DNA of 64,000 nt from Brachybacterium saurashtrense. GTDB taxonomy: Bacteria > Actinomycetota > Actinomycetes > Actinomycetales > Dermabacteraceae. The position numbers and the translations under genes are program-made. Shown piece by piece: positions 26,184-34,725 of the stretch. The notes under the pieces are model-generated. The model ran no database searches. It was not told the origin of the DNA and saw only the letters and a list, made by a program, of their open reading frames with translations. The stretch spans positions 3,348,001-3,412,000 of the forward strand of contig NZ_CP031356.1 of the NCBI RefSeq assembly GCF_003355475.1, read 5' to 3'. The stretch's first letter is position 1; the number at the start of each line of letters is the position of its first letter.

Positions 26184-26821
26184 CGCGACTCCTCCCCGGT
26201 GACGGTCTCCGCCAGCGCCTGCCACAGCAGGGCTGTGCTCGCCGCCCCCGGATCGATGTGCCCCACCGAGCGCTCGCCCAGGTAGGAGGCGCGGCCCTTG
26301 GTGGCCGTCAGAGGGGCGGTGTCCTCCCGGCCCTGTGCGGCGGCGGCCGCGCCGGCGGTCGCGGCGGCGGCGAGGTCGTCCCCGGCGCCGCGGTACGCCT
26401 CCAGCGCCGGCGTCCAGGCGTCCAGCATCGTCTTCTCGCCCGGGCTCGCCTTGCCACGGTCGGCGACGCCCTGCACACCGGCGGCGAACGCCTCGCCGAG
26501 CGCGGCGGCGTCCAGGGATTCGGCGTCCCCGGCGGCGCTCGCCATGCGCAGCAGCAGCGTCCCGTACAGCGGCCCGGAGGCGCCGCCGACGGTGGAGACC
26601 AGCGTCATCCCCGCCTTCTTCAGCAGGGCGGCGGGCCCGCCGGCCGCGGCGTCGTCGGCGATCCCGTCGACCGCGCGGAACCCACGGGACATGTTCGCGC
26701 CGTGGTCCGCGTCGCCGATGGCGGCGTCCAGGGAGGTGAGCTCCTCGGCGTGCGCCTCCATCAGCGCGGCGCAGCGGTGCAGCCAGGCGGCGAGGTCCGT
26801 GGCGGTGAGGGCGGTGTTCAT
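26180..26821 (-). CDS. dhaL: Dihydroxyacetone kinase subunit DhaL, ADP-binding
   Basis: 213 residues. It holds ADP as a permanent coenzyme and passes phosphate to dihydroxyacetone on DhaK. The Mg/ADP-binding motif DAAIGDADHGANMSRG is near residues 31-46, and GGASGPLYGTLL and GRASYLGERSVGHIDPGA complete the fold. The gene follows dhaK by 10 bases and overlaps dhaM. Confidence 0.95.
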   Translation of the reverse strand: MNTALTATDLAAWLHRCAALMEAHAEELTSLDAAIGDADHGANMSRGFRAVDGIADDAAAGGPAALLKKAGMTLVSTVGGASGPLYGTLLLRMASAAGDAESLDAAALGEAFAAGVQGVADRGKASPGEKTMLDAWTPALEAYRGAGDDLAAAATAGAAAAAQGREDTAPLTATKGRASYLGERSVGHIDPGAASTALLWQALAETVTGEESR

Positions 26822-26831
26822 CGGCTCCTCC

Positions 26832-27830
26832 TCACAGTCCGCGGCGCAGGGCGGGGGTCGAGACCGGCGCGTCCCACAGGGCGGTGAGCTCCTCGTCCAG
26901 GCGCAGCAGCGTGATCGAGGCGCCGGCCATGTCGAGGCTGGTGATGTAGTTGCCGACGAGGTGCCGGGACACCTCCACCCCGGCCTCGGCGAGCACCTCG
27001 TGCGCGTCCTTGGCCAGGATGTACAGCTCCAGCAGCGGCGTGCCGCCCATACCGTTGACGAACAGCAGCACCGGGCCCTCGCCCGGCAGCTCGGCGAGGA
27101 TCGGCTCCAGCAGGCGGCGCGCCACGTCCTTCGCCGGGACCAGCTTCTCGCGGTGGCGGCCGGGCTCGCCGTGGATCCCGATGCCCACCTCGATCTCGTC
27201 CTCCCCGAGCTCGAAGGACGGTTTGCCGTTCGCGGGCACGGTCACGGAGGTCAGCGCCACGCCCATGGAGCGGGCGCGCTCGTTGACGCGGGTCGCGATC
27301 TCCGTGACCTGCTCCAGGTCGCGGCCCTCCTCGGCGGCGGCGCCGGCGATCTTCTCCACCAGCACGGTGCCGCCCACGCCGCGGCGACCGGCGGTGAAGG
27401 TGGAGTCCTCCACGGCGACGTCGTCGTTCGTGATGACGCTGCGCACCTCCGTGCCGGATTCCGCGACCGCGAGCTCCGCGGCCATCTCGAAGTTCATCAC
27501 GTCGCCGGTGTAGTTCTTGACGACCTGCAGCACCCCGGCGCCGCGGTCCACGGCGGCGATCGCGGCGGCCATCTGATCGGGCACGGGGGAGGTGAACACC
27601 TCGCCGGCGCAGGCGGCGTCGAGCATGCCGTGGCCCACGAACCCGCCGTGGAGGGGCTCGTGGCCGCTGCCGCCGCCGGAGAGGATCGCGACGCGGCCCT
27701 CGGCCTTGGGCTCGGTGCGCAGCACCAGGCGGTGCTCGAGATCGACGGAGAGGGACTCGGGGTGGGCGAGGGCCATGCCGGCCAGGGCGTCGACGACGAC
27801 GTCGTCGACGGCATCGATGAGTTTCTTCAT
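26832..27830 (-). CDS. dhaK: Dihydroxyacetone kinase subunit DhaK, substrate-binding
   Basis: 332 residues. It binds dihydroxyacetone covalently through a His, and supplies dihydroxyacetone phosphate to glycolysis. SGGGSGHEPLH near residue 53 and GNYITSLDMAGAS near the C-terminus are family signatures. I start at ATG 27830 because MKKLIDAVDDVV is the usual N-terminus. TAGGTT lies 8-13 bases upstream. First gene of the dhaKLM operon. Confidence 0.95.
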   Translation of the reverse strand: MKKLIDAVDDVVVDALAGMALAHPESLSVDLEHRLVLRTEPKAEGRVAILSGGGSGHEPLHGGFVGHGMLDAACAGEVFTSPVPDQMAAAIAAVDRGAGVLQVVKNYTGDVMNFEMAAELAVAESGTEVRSVITNDDVAVEDSTFTAGRRGVGGTVLVEKIAGAAAEEGRDLEQVTEIATRVNERARSMGVALTSVTVPANGKPSFELGEDEIEVGIGIHGEPGRHREKLVPAKDVARRLLEPILAELPGEGPVLLFVNGMGGTPLLELYILAKDAHEVLAEAGVEVSRHLVGNYITSLDMAGASITLLRLDEELTALWDAPVSTPALRRGL

Positions 27831-27917
27831 GCGCCCCAACCTACCCGCGAATGTGGCGGCCGTCACCAGGACGGAGGTCCTCTCCGCCGTGCGCCTCGAC
27901 GCCGCCTGCGGCGCCGT

Positions 27918-29438
27918 TCAGCGCACCAGCGCCGCGCCGTGCGCGGGGACCAGGCCGGGACCGGCGGCGGGCACGCCGTCGAGCATCGCCGCGCCGTCGA
28001 TCGACTCGAGGATCTCGCCCGGCGCGGGCCGCGGCTCCTCGCCCAGGTTCAGCACCAGGCGCAGCGGCGCCGCCCCGTCGGCCGGATGCAGCGCGATCTC
28101 CGCCCACGTGTTCTCCAGCGTCTCCTCCCGCACCTGCACCGTCGCGGTGGCCAGAGAGCCCTCGCGTCGGCGCCGGCCCAGCAGGCGCCGGTGCACCTCG
28201 AGGATCCGCGGGGCGGCCTGCCCGGACAGCAGCTGCAGCCGCTCCGGGGTGTCGGCGCGGGCGGCGGCCCCGCTGCCGGAGGGGTCGGCCGACGGGGCCG
28301 CGGCGGCCTCGGGCGCGGCGCCGGTGCCCGCGCCGTCGGCCTCCGCGCGGGCGAGCACCTCCTCGGGCGTGCCGGGGAACGCGGGGCGGATCGCGTCGTC
28401 CCCGCCGGGCCGCTCCTCCTTCACGCCCACCGCGCCGAACTCGTCCCCGGCGTACACCGCGGGGATGCCTGGCAGCAGCGCCAGCAGCGCGATCGCGGCG
28501 GCGAGGTCCCGACCGTCGGGCAGCTGGGAGGCGATGCGGGTGGTGTCGTGGTTGCCGAGGAAGGTGAGCGGCAGACCGCCGCCGGAGGCCTGGAACCGGG
28601 CGAGGAAGTCCTGGTGGCGGCCCAGCGCGTGGGTGAGCTCGAACAGGTTCGCGTCCCGCAGCGAGGACCAGATCGCCTTCCACAGCTCGTACTGAGTGAG
28701 CGAGTCCGCTCCTGCGTCGCGGGCGAAGGCCGGGTAGTCGCCGTGGATCACCTCGCCCAGGATCCAGGCCTGCGGGTGCGTGGCCCGCACCCTCTCCAGG
28801 ATCGGCGCCCACGCCTCCGCCCCCGCGGAGTACATCGCATCCAGCCGCCAGCCGTCGACACCGCGCTCCAGCCAGCGCCCCATGATCTCCACGACCCGCT
28901 CCTGCACCACCGTGTCGGCCAGATCGATCTCGATCAGGTCCTCGTTGCCCTCGAAGCCGTAGGGGCTGGTGCCCGCCCAGCGGATCCGGTCGCCCTCGGC
29001 CGTGCCGGGTCCCGCCGCGATCGCGCTCCGCGCGGTGGGGTGGAGATGGGAGACGTGGTTGAACACCCCGTCGAGCACCACCCGGATGCCGCGCTCGTGG
29101 CAGGCCGCGATCAGGGCGTCGATGTCCTCCTCGTCCCCGAGCCGTGGATCGAGCCGGCGGTGCTCGAGGGTGTCGTAGCCGTGGGAGACGGAGTCGAACA
29201 CCGGGTTCAGCAGCAGCACGTTCGCGCCGAGGCCCACCAGATGGTCGAGCCAGCCGGTCAGGCGCCGCAGGCGGTGCACCACGTTCTCCCCGTCGGCACC
29301 GCCGTAGCCCTCGCCGGTGAGGTCCTCCCGGTGCTGCGGCGCACCGCAGAAGCCCAGCGGGTACACCTGCCAGCAGATCGCGTCGCGGATCCAGTCGGGG
29401 GCGTGGTGAGAGGGCGCGGACGGAGCGGTCTCGGTCAT
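27918..29438 (-). CDS. GH13 alpha-amylase family glycosidase
   Basis: 506 residues with no signal peptide, so cytoplasmic. The (beta/alpha)8 barrel motifs are clear: DGVFNHVS (region I), GWRLDAMYS with the nucleophile Asp near residue 198 (region II), ILGEVIHG with the acid Glu near 226 (region III) and LGNHDTTR (region IV). An Ala/Pro/Gly-rich low-complexity insertion sits near residues 360-395. The family includes oligosaccharide hydrolases and isomerases; the exact substrate is not deducible. TACGAT lies exactly -12 to -7 before ATG 29438. Confidence 0.9.
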   Translation of the reverse strand: MTETAPSAPSHHAPDWIRDAICWQVYPLGFCGAPQHREDLTGEGYGGADGENVVHRLRRLTGWLDHLVGLGANVLLLNPVFDSVSHGYDTLEHRRLDPRLGDEEDIDALIAACHERGIRVVLDGVFNHVSHLHPTARSAIAAGPGTAEGDRIRWAGTSPYGFEGNEDLIEIDLADTVVQERVVEIMGRWLERGVDGWRLDAMYSAGAEAWAPILERVRATHPQAWILGEVIHGDYPAFARDAGADSLTQYELWKAIWSSLRDANLFELTHALGRHQDFLARFQASGGGLPLTFLGNHDTTRIASQLPDGRDLAAAIALLALLPGIPAVYAGDEFGAVGVKEERPGGDDAIRPAFPGTPEEVLARAEADGAGTGAAPEAAAAPSADPSGSGAAARADTPERLQLLSGQAAPRILEVHRRLLGRRRREGSLATATVQVREETLENTWAEIALHPADGAAPLRLVLNLGEEPRPAPGEILESIDGAAMLDGVPAAGPGLVPAHGAALVR

Positions 29439-29444
29439 GGCGCC

Positions 29445-29450
29445 ATCGTA
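29445..29450 (-). promoter_or_regulatory. -10 hexamer TACGAT, leaderless start of GH13 gene
   Basis: Minus-strand TACGAT occupies -12 to -7 from the ATG, and no ribosome site is present. Confidence 0.5.
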
Positions 29451-29517
29451 GGCTGGCGGGGCTCAGGTGCGGCCGGGGACGGCGCGCCGCGTCCCATCCC
29501 ACCCAGGAGAGTCCTCG

Positions 29518-30312
29518 ATGATCCGACTGCGCACCGACTTCTTCGCCGAGTCCCTCGGCATGGGCACCTCGATGGTGGTGCTGATGCCGCAGGCCGCCTC
29601 CGGGATCGGGATGGAGGGCGCCGACGCGCCGGGGCCCGGGAGCGGAGGATCGTCGGCCGACGGCTCGGGCGTGCCGGTGCTGTACCTGCTGCACGGCCTC
29701 AGCGACGACTGCACCATCTGGGAGCGCCGCACCTCGATCGAGCGCTACGCGACGGAGAAGGGCATCGCCGTGGTGATGCCGGAGGTGCGCCGCTCCTTCT
29801 ACAGCGACGAGGCGGTGGGGGAGAAGTACTGGACCTTCATCGCGGAGGAGCTGCCCCAGATCGTGGCGCGCACTTTCCACGTCTCCACCGCGCGGGCGGA
29901 CACCTTCGTGGCCGGGCTGTCGATGGGCGGCTTCGGCGCGTTCAAGCTCGCCCTGCACCACCCCGAGCGCTTCGCCGCCGCCGCGAGCCTCTCCGGCGCG
30001 CTGGACACGACCTCGTTCGATCTCTCGTGGACCGGCACCCTCGGGGCGCGGGTGTGGGGCGGGGAGGACGTCGCCGGCTCCGCGGACGATCTGCTGGGCC
30101 TGCTGCGCCACGCCGACCCCGCCGCGCTGCCCGCCCTGTTCCTGGACTGCGGCACCGAGGACGAGCTTGTCGACCAGAACCGGCGCTTCCTCGCCGCCGC
30201 CGAGGAGGGTCGCGTCGAGATCACGTCCCGCCTCCGCCCCGGCGCGCACACCTGGGAGTTCTGGGACGAGGGCATCCAGGACGTGCTCGACTGGCTGCCG
30301 CTGCGCGGCTGA
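29518..30312 (+). CDS. Alpha/beta-hydrolase esterase, EstA/S-formylglutathione hydrolase-like
   Basis: 264 residues. The oxyanion loop LLHGLSDD is near residue 61, the nucleophile Ser in AGLSMGG near 135, the Asp in CGTEDEL near 211 and the His in GAHTWEFW near 243. This is the esterase D/tributyrin esterase group acting on short acyl esters. A Gly/Ser/Ala-rich insertion of about 25 residues near residues 28-55 is unusual. AGGAGAG precedes ATG 29518. No signal peptide. Confidence 0.9.
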   Translation: MIRLRTDFFAESLGMGTSMVVLMPQAASGIGMEGADAPGPGSGGSSADGSGVPVLYLLHGLSDDCTIWERRTSIERYATEKGIAVVMPEVRRSFYSDEAVGEKYWTFIAEELPQIVARTFHVSTARADTFVAGLSMGGFGAFKLALHHPERFAAAASLSGALDTTSFDLSWTGTLGARVWGGEDVAGSADDLLGLLRHADPAALPALFLDCGTEDELVDQNRRFLAAAEEGRVEITSRLRPGAHTWEFWDEGIQDVLDWLPLRG

Positions 30313-30383
30313 GCCGTCGCACGGGGGACCGCTGCTGCGCCGGACCGGGCGCGGAGCTGAGCGGCTCCGGGCTCGCGACCTGG

Positions 30384-30764
30384 TCAGCCGGCGACCAGCG
30401 CGATCACCACCAGCAGCACCCAGAACAGCCCCTCGCCGATCGTCGAGGTCCGCGAGGGCGGGTCCAGCAGCGCCGCCCTGCGCGGGCTCGGGTCCGTCGG
30501 CGGATCCTCCACCAGCAGGCGTCGGGCGGAGACCGCGATCCCCAGCAGGATCCCGAGCGCAAACAGCCAGCTCGCCCACCACAGCGAGCCCGGGAGGGCC
30601 CCGGCGATCCCGAGCACGCCCAGCACGGTCGAGGCGCCGACGGCCTGCAGGGCCAGACGCAGCGGATGCTGGTAGCGGCGCCACATCTGCACGATCGTCG
30701 TCACCAGTGCGGCCCCGAGCGGGACCGCGACCAGCAGCGGCAGCAGCGTGAGCACGGTGGTCAC
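30384..30764 (-). CDS. Small four-helix membrane protein, hypothetical
   Basis: 126 residues with hydrophobic segments near 5-25, 38-58, 62-82 and 108-125. I do not recognise the family. Its ATG overlaps the stop of the serine hydrolase gene (ATGA), so it is produced with that enzyme and probably works with it, for example as a membrane partner. Confidence 0.75.
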   Translation of the reverse strand: MTTVLTLLPLLVAVPLGAALVTTIVQMWRRYQHPLRLALQAVGASTVLGVLGIAGALPGSLWWASWLFALGILLGIAVSARRLLVEDPPTDPSPRRAALLDPPSRTSTIGEGLFWVLLVVIALVAG

Positions 30765-31918
30765 AGCGCCACCTCCCCGGTCAGCACGCCTACGGCGAGC
30801 TCGTCGAGGGAGCGGGCCGTGTCCGTGAGCAGCGCGAGCCCGCGTCCGGTCGACGGATCCCAGCCGACGAAGGACGCATATCCGCCGGTCATGCCGTTGT
30901 GCCAGGTGATCGGCCGGGTGCTGCCGAAGTCCTCGAGGAACCAGTTCATCGCGGTGGAGCTGGTCCCGCTCTCCTCGAACAGCACCTTCGTGGCTGCGTC
31001 GGCGCCGGGGGCGGAGCCGTCGATCATCCCGGCGAGATAGCGGGCCATGTCCGCGGGGGTGGAGCGGATCCCGCCGGCCGGGGCGGAGCCCGCCATGGTC
31101 CAGGCCGCCTGGGGGAGGCCGGTGGCGCCGTGCCCGCGCAGGGCCGTCTCGCGCAGGTTCTCGGCGTTGATCGGTGCGTAGCTCGCGGTCATCCCCAGCG
31201 GTTCGAGCACCCGCTCGGCCAGCAGCGCCGCGTAGTCCGTGCCCGCGACGCGTGCGAGCAGCTGCCCTTCGAGGGCGACGCCGAGGTTCGAGTAGGCGTA
31301 CTCGCCGCGACCGCTCGGGCTGGCGGCGAGGGCGTCCTCGATCACCTGCTGTGCGTCAGCTCCCCGGTAGGGGTCCTTTCTCAGGAACGAGGCGAGCAGG
31401 CTCCTGCCCAGGGTGCTCGAGGCGAGCCGTGGCAGGCCCGAGGTGTGGGTGGAGAGCTCGGCCAGGGTGACGTCCGCGATGGCGCTTTCCTCGGACTCCG
31501 CGCCCATCACCTCGGCGACGGTGCTGTCCGTGTCGAGCTCCCCGCGCTCGACCGCGATCGCCAGCAGAGCGCCGGTGAAGGTCTTCGAGACCGAGCCGAT
31601 CTCGAACTCGGAGCCCTCCAGCTCCGCGCCGTCCCCGGTGCCGAAGCCGCCCAGGCGCACCTGCCCGCCCTCGACGAGCACGGCGGCGACCCGTCGGTGA
31701 CCGCGCAGGTGCGGGGCGAGGGCGGTGGTGAGCTGCTCGTCCCCGGCGGGCTCGCCGAGCGGGGCCGGTCGAGGGGCGGTCAGCGCGGTCAGGCCCACGA
31801 CGGCCGCCGCCGCGGGGACGGCAGCGGCCAGGACGGTGCGCCGGCCCGGGCGAGCGCGGGCGGGCCCGGTGACGGGGTCCGCGTCGCCATGGGGCGGGGG
31901 CTCCGGCAGGTCCACCAT
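30761..31918 (-). CDS. Serine hydrolase, class C beta-lactamase fold
   Basis: 385 residues. A cytoplasmic proline-rich N-terminus with a hydrophobic Ala-rich segment (about 29-48, after RPGRRT) looks like an uncleaved anchor or Tat-like signal. The hydrolase domain has SVSKTF (Ser nucleophile and Lys, near residue 110), the YSN motif near 208 and HNGMTGG near 341 as the third motif. Such proteins are peptidases or esterases more often than true beta-lactamases. The gene starts 2 bases after the regulator stop and overlaps the next gene. Confidence 0.9.
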   Translation of the reverse strand: MVDLPEPPPHGDADPVTGPARARPGRRTVLAAAVPAAAAVVGLTALTAPRPAPLGEPAGDEQLTTALAPHLRGHRRVAAVLVEGGQVRLGGFGTGDGAELEGSEFEIGSVSKTFTGALLAIAVERGELDTDSTVAEVMGAESEESAIADVTLAELSTHTSGLPRLASSTLGRSLLASFLRKDPYRGADAQQVIEDALAASPSGRGEYAYSNLGVALEGQLLARVAGTDYAALLAERVLEPLGMTASYAPINAENLRETALRGHGATGLPQAAWTMAGSAPAGGIRSTPADMARYLAGMIDGSAPGADAATKVLFEESGTSSTAMNWFLEDFGSTRPITWHNGMTGGYASFVGWDPSTGRGLALLTDTARSLDELAVGVLTGEVAL

Positions 31919-31920
31919 GG

Positions 31921-32460
31921 TCAGCCTTTCTCGAGAGCGGTGATGATCGCGAGCAGCGGCACGACGCGGCTCGGCGGGATGGCCCAGCTGCCGCGGCGCG
32001 GCGAGCTCACCCAGCCGCCGGCCTGCAGAGCGGAGAGGTGGTGGTAGGCGACGCCGGTCGAGGCGAGGTCGAGCTCGTCGACCAGCTGGGCGACGGTGTG
32101 CTCGCCGTCGACGAGACGCCGCAGGATCGCCAGCCGCAGCGGATGGCCGAGTGCTGCGACGGACTCGGCGTGCTCGGCCCAGTCGACGTCCAACAGATGC
32201 CCCGTCGGCCGGCCCCACTGGTACTCCAGGTGACCCGCACCGACGTCGACGCTGCCGGCGAAGACCACCGCGCCCGGCGTCGGGACCTGCTCCTTCAGAA
32301 GGGTGAGGGCCCAGAACGGGTCCTCGTCGCGCGGCGGAGGCGAGGGGGCGCACGTCTCCTCGTCCCCCGACCCCGGCTCCGCGGTGCCGCGTCCTTCGAG
32401 CTCCGCGATCCTCTGCTCGAGGGCATCCAGCCGTCGCAGGGCCTCGGGATCCTCGTCCAT
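31921..32460 (-). CDS. ArsR-like winged-helix regulator
   Basis: 179 residues. An N-terminal short coiled coil (RRLDALEQRIAELEG) and acidic linker precede a winged-helix domain: GHPLRLAILRRLVDGEHTVAQLVDEL, then the recognition helix in STGVAYHHLSALQAGGWV. No metal-binding cysteines are visible. I chose ATG 32460 for the GGAGG before it; ATG 32505 would add 15 residues. It heads a unit with the serine hydrolase and small membrane protein, so it likely controls them. Confidence 0.85.
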   Translation of the reverse strand: MDEDPEALRRLDALEQRIAELEGRGTAEPGSGDEETCAPSPPPRDEDPFWALTLLKEQVPTPGAVVFAGSVDVGAGHLEYQWGRPTGHLLDVDWAEHAESVAALGHPLRLAILRRLVDGEHTVAQLVDELDLASTGVAYHHLSALQAGGWVSSPRRGSWAIPPSRVVPLLAIITALEKG

Positions 32461-32722
32461 CTCGCGCCTCCTCCGGTGCTCGGGGCCGACTCGTCGAGCG
32501 GCCATCGCCCTCAATCTATCCGGAAGTACGGAATTATGGAATCGCTGGCGTCGGAGCGGACCTGGCCCCGGACGTCCCGTCGGCCGTGGCGGGCGGTGCG
32601 GCAGGATGGGTCGGGAGGCCGTCGGCCGACGGAGCCCTCGTCGGCCGCCGCCCGCCGGGCGTCGAGCCCGCTGCGTCCATCGCACAGCACACGCCGTCCA
32701 CTGCACTCACCGAGGGGAACCC

Positions 32723-33007
32723 ATGGCCGTCTTCGCCGTCCACTACACCTACGTCGACGATGCTGAGCGGCTCGCGACCTTCCGCCCCGAGCACCGCGCG
32801 CACCTCGCCGAGCTGCACCGCGAGGGCACGCTGCTGCTGTCCGGGCCGCTGGACGACGGCTCGACCGCACTGCTGGTGCTGGTCGCGGACAGCGCCGAGG
32901 ACGCGCTGGCGCGGCTGGACGGCGACCCCTTCACGCGCGAGCGCGTGATCGTGGAGCGCACCGCGCAGGAGTGGACCGTGGTGATCGGGGAGATCCCCGG
33001 CGCCTGA
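32723..33007 (+). CDS. YCII-related domain protein
   Basis: 94 residues, the usual size of YCII proteins, which have a ferredoxin-like fold with a conserved His-Asp pair. His is in AVHYTYVDD and the second motif in LLLSGPLDDGS. Roles include small-molecule chemistry such as muconolactone-type or dehalogenase steps; none can be assigned here. CGAGGGG precedes ATG 32723. Confidence 0.85.
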   Translation: MAVFAVHYTYVDDAERLATFRPEHRAHLAELHREGTLLLSGPLDDGSTALLVLVADSAEDALARLDGDPFTRERVIVERTAQEWTVVIGEIPGA

Positions 33008-33086
33008 GCGACCGCCGCGGGCCGACGGCGCGACGAGCCCCGAGCGGGGTCCGTGCCGACGGCGTGCCGAGAGCGGCGCGGCGGCG

Positions 33087-33557
33087 TCAGTCCTCCCGGC
33101 GCTGCCGCACCGCGTCCTGCAGGTCGAGCAGCCCGCCCGCGCTGGCGTTGGCCAGGATCTCCTCGCCCACCAGCACCAGCGGCAGGGCCGAGCGCCCGCC
33201 GTGGGCGTCCAGCACCTCCTGCGCCTGCGCGTCGAGGTGCACGTTCACCCAGGCCACGTCCTCGCGCGGGGCCCGGATCGCGGCCTGCAGGCGGGCCGAG
33301 AGCGGATCCCCCGGCGCCCACAGGATGATCGCGACCGCATCACCGGGCCGCTGGCGCGCCTCGTCCAGCGGCGTGTGCGGGCCCGAGCGCAGCGGGCTGG
33401 TCCAGTACGCCATGAACACGGAGAACAGCACCACCGCGACCGCGGCGAGGCGCTGTTCGGCGAGGACCAGCAGGGCGGCGAGCAGCAGCCCGCCCCCGAG
33501 CAGCGCCGCGGGCCGCAGCCATGCCCGCGCCGGCGGGCGTCGGTCGGCGGCGCTCAG
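33087..33557 (-). CDS. Membrane-anchored glutaredoxin-fold protein lacking cysteine
   Basis: About 156 residues if it starts at CTG 33557, which overlaps the LysR stop; no better start is visible, so the N-terminus is uncertain. Two membrane segments (LLGGGLLLAALLVL and LAAVAVVLFSVFMAYW) precede a domain with glutaredoxin/thioredoxin layout: AVAIILWAPGDPLSARL where redox proteins carry CPYC, and SALPLVLVGEEIL as the cis-Pro loop. No cysteine is present, so thiol exchange is impossible and a binding or structural role is likely. It is coupled to the LysR gene. Confidence 0.6.
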   Translation of the reverse strand: MSAADRRPPARAWLRPAALLGGGLLLAALLVLAEQRLAAVAVVLFSVFMAYWTSPLRSGPHTPLDEARQRPGDAVAIILWAPGDPLSARLQAAIRAPREDVAWVNVHLDAQAQEVLDAHGGRSALPLVLVGEEILANASAGGLLDLQDAVRQRRED

Positions 33558-34471
33558 ATCATCACCGCCGTGGCCAGGCGCTCGGTGGTCTGCGCCACCA
33601 GCGCGTCCTTCAGCGCGGCGACCGCCGGGATCGACAGCGCCCCGCGCCGGTTGAGCAGCCCGATCATGCGGTCGTCGAGATCCGGCAGGTGCCGCACCAC
33701 CAGGTCGTCCCGGGGCGGGGCGGCCTCGAGGGTGGTCTCCGGCATCAGCGCCACCCCGCCGCCGTGCGTGATCAGCCGTTGCACCACGATCGAGTCGTCG
33801 GTGGAGTGGCGCACCTTCGGGGTGAACCCGGCCCGGCGCGCGCTGGAGAGCAGGTTCGCCCGGCACCGCTCGCAGCCGGCGATCCACGGCTCCTCGGCGA
33901 GGTCGCCGAGCACGAGCTCCGGGTCCTGGGCGCGGGGATGCTCCGCCGGGAGCACCACCATCACGCGGTCCTCCATCAGCGGCGTCCACTCCAGGGTGCC
34001 CTCGTCGCCGATGTCGCTGCAGGGGTAGCGGAACACGAGCGCGAGGTCCAGCTCGCCCTCGCGCACGGCGGGGATCGCATCCGGCGGCTCGAGCTCCTCG
34101 AAGGTCACGTCGAGATCCGGGGCGGTCTCCGCCAGGCGCGCGAGCACCGGCGGCAGCAGCACCGCGGCGGCCGACGGGAACGTCCCGAACTTCACCGTCC
34201 CGCGGCGCAGGGCGGTGATGTCCGCCAGCTCCTCCTCCGCGGCGTGCAGCTGGGCGGAGATCGCCTCCGCATGCAGGGCCAGGCGCGCCCCCGCCTCGGT
34301 GGGGGTGATGCCGGAGGAGGAGCGCAGCAGCAGCTGCGTGCCCACCTCCTTCTCCAGGGCGGCGAGGTGCTGCGAGACCGCGGGCTGGGTCCAACCCAGC
34401 TCGCGGGCCCCGGCGCCGATCGAGCCGTTGCGCACCACGGTGCGGAAGATGAGAAGCCTGCGCGGATCCAT
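33554..34471 (-). CDS. LysR-type transcriptional regulator
   Basis: 305 residues. Winged helix-turn-helix at the N-terminus (LLIFRTVVRNGSIGAGARELGWTQPAVSQHLAALEKEVG) and a periplasmic-binding-like effector domain. Its position beside two flavin monooxygenases and an amino-acid-type importer recalls YtmI of Bacillus, which activates a sulfur-scavenging operon. ATG 34480 (adding MVD) is an equally possible start. A GTCAG-N8-CTGAC dyad at 34488-34505 lies just upstream and could be its own binding site. Confidence 0.9.
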   Translation of the reverse strand: MDPRRLLIFRTVVRNGSIGAGARELGWTQPAVSQHLAALEKEVGTQLLLRSSSGITPTEAGARLALHAEAISAQLHAAEEELADITALRRGTVKFGTFPSAAAVLLPPVLARLAETAPDLDVTFEELEPPDAIPAVREGELDLALVFRYPCSDIGDEGTLEWTPLMEDRVMVVLPAEHPRAQDPELVLGDLAEEPWIAGCERCRANLLSSARRAGFTPKVRHSTDDSIVVQRLITHGGGVALMPETTLEAAPPRDDLVVRHLPDLDDRMIGLLNRRGALSIPAVAALKDALVAQTTERLATAVMI

Positions 34472-34487
34472 GTCAACCATGATAGAC

Positions 34488-34505
34488 GTCAGTGGCAAGC
34501 CTGAC
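34488..34505. promoter_or_regulatory. Dyad upstream of lysR
   Basis: GTCAG and CTGAC flank an 8-bp spacer, within 20-35 bases of the LysR start. LysR proteins often bind such short dyads and repress their own gene. Confidence 0.35.
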
Positions 34506-34605
34506 TTATGGCTTCGCGCCCGGCGATCAGCGGGTCTGCGGCTCGCCGGGTCGGCGGCCCGGCTGCGCGGCGGCCCAGCGCCCGGGCGTTCCGGCGGCGG
34601 AGTTT

Positions 34606-34653
34606 TGTCAGCCCACGATCGATGCGGCGCCCGGCATCGATCGTGGGCTGACA
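34606..34653. terminator. 20-bp perfect hairpin between LLM and lysR genes
   Basis: Arms beginning TGTCAGCCCACG and ending CGTGGGCTGACA match over all 20 bases, with an 8-nt loop. It lies 73 bases past the monooxygenase stop, so it probably ends that operon. Short T- and A-rich flanks (GTTT before, TTTCT after) occur on either side. Downstream at 34662-34699 is an imperfect 19-bp direct duplication containing TGGCTGCG. Confidence 0.55.
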
Positions 34654-34725
34654 TTTCTGGGTTGGCTGCGACGCCCGGGCTGGCTGCGGCGTCCGGGCCG
34701 TCCCGGCCCCGCCCCGCCCCGCCGG

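Noticed and set aside
30761-31918. True beta-lactamase
   Set aside because: The SxxK and YxN motifs are shared with esterases and DD-peptidases; the third motif HNG and the context do not indicate antibiotic hydrolysis.
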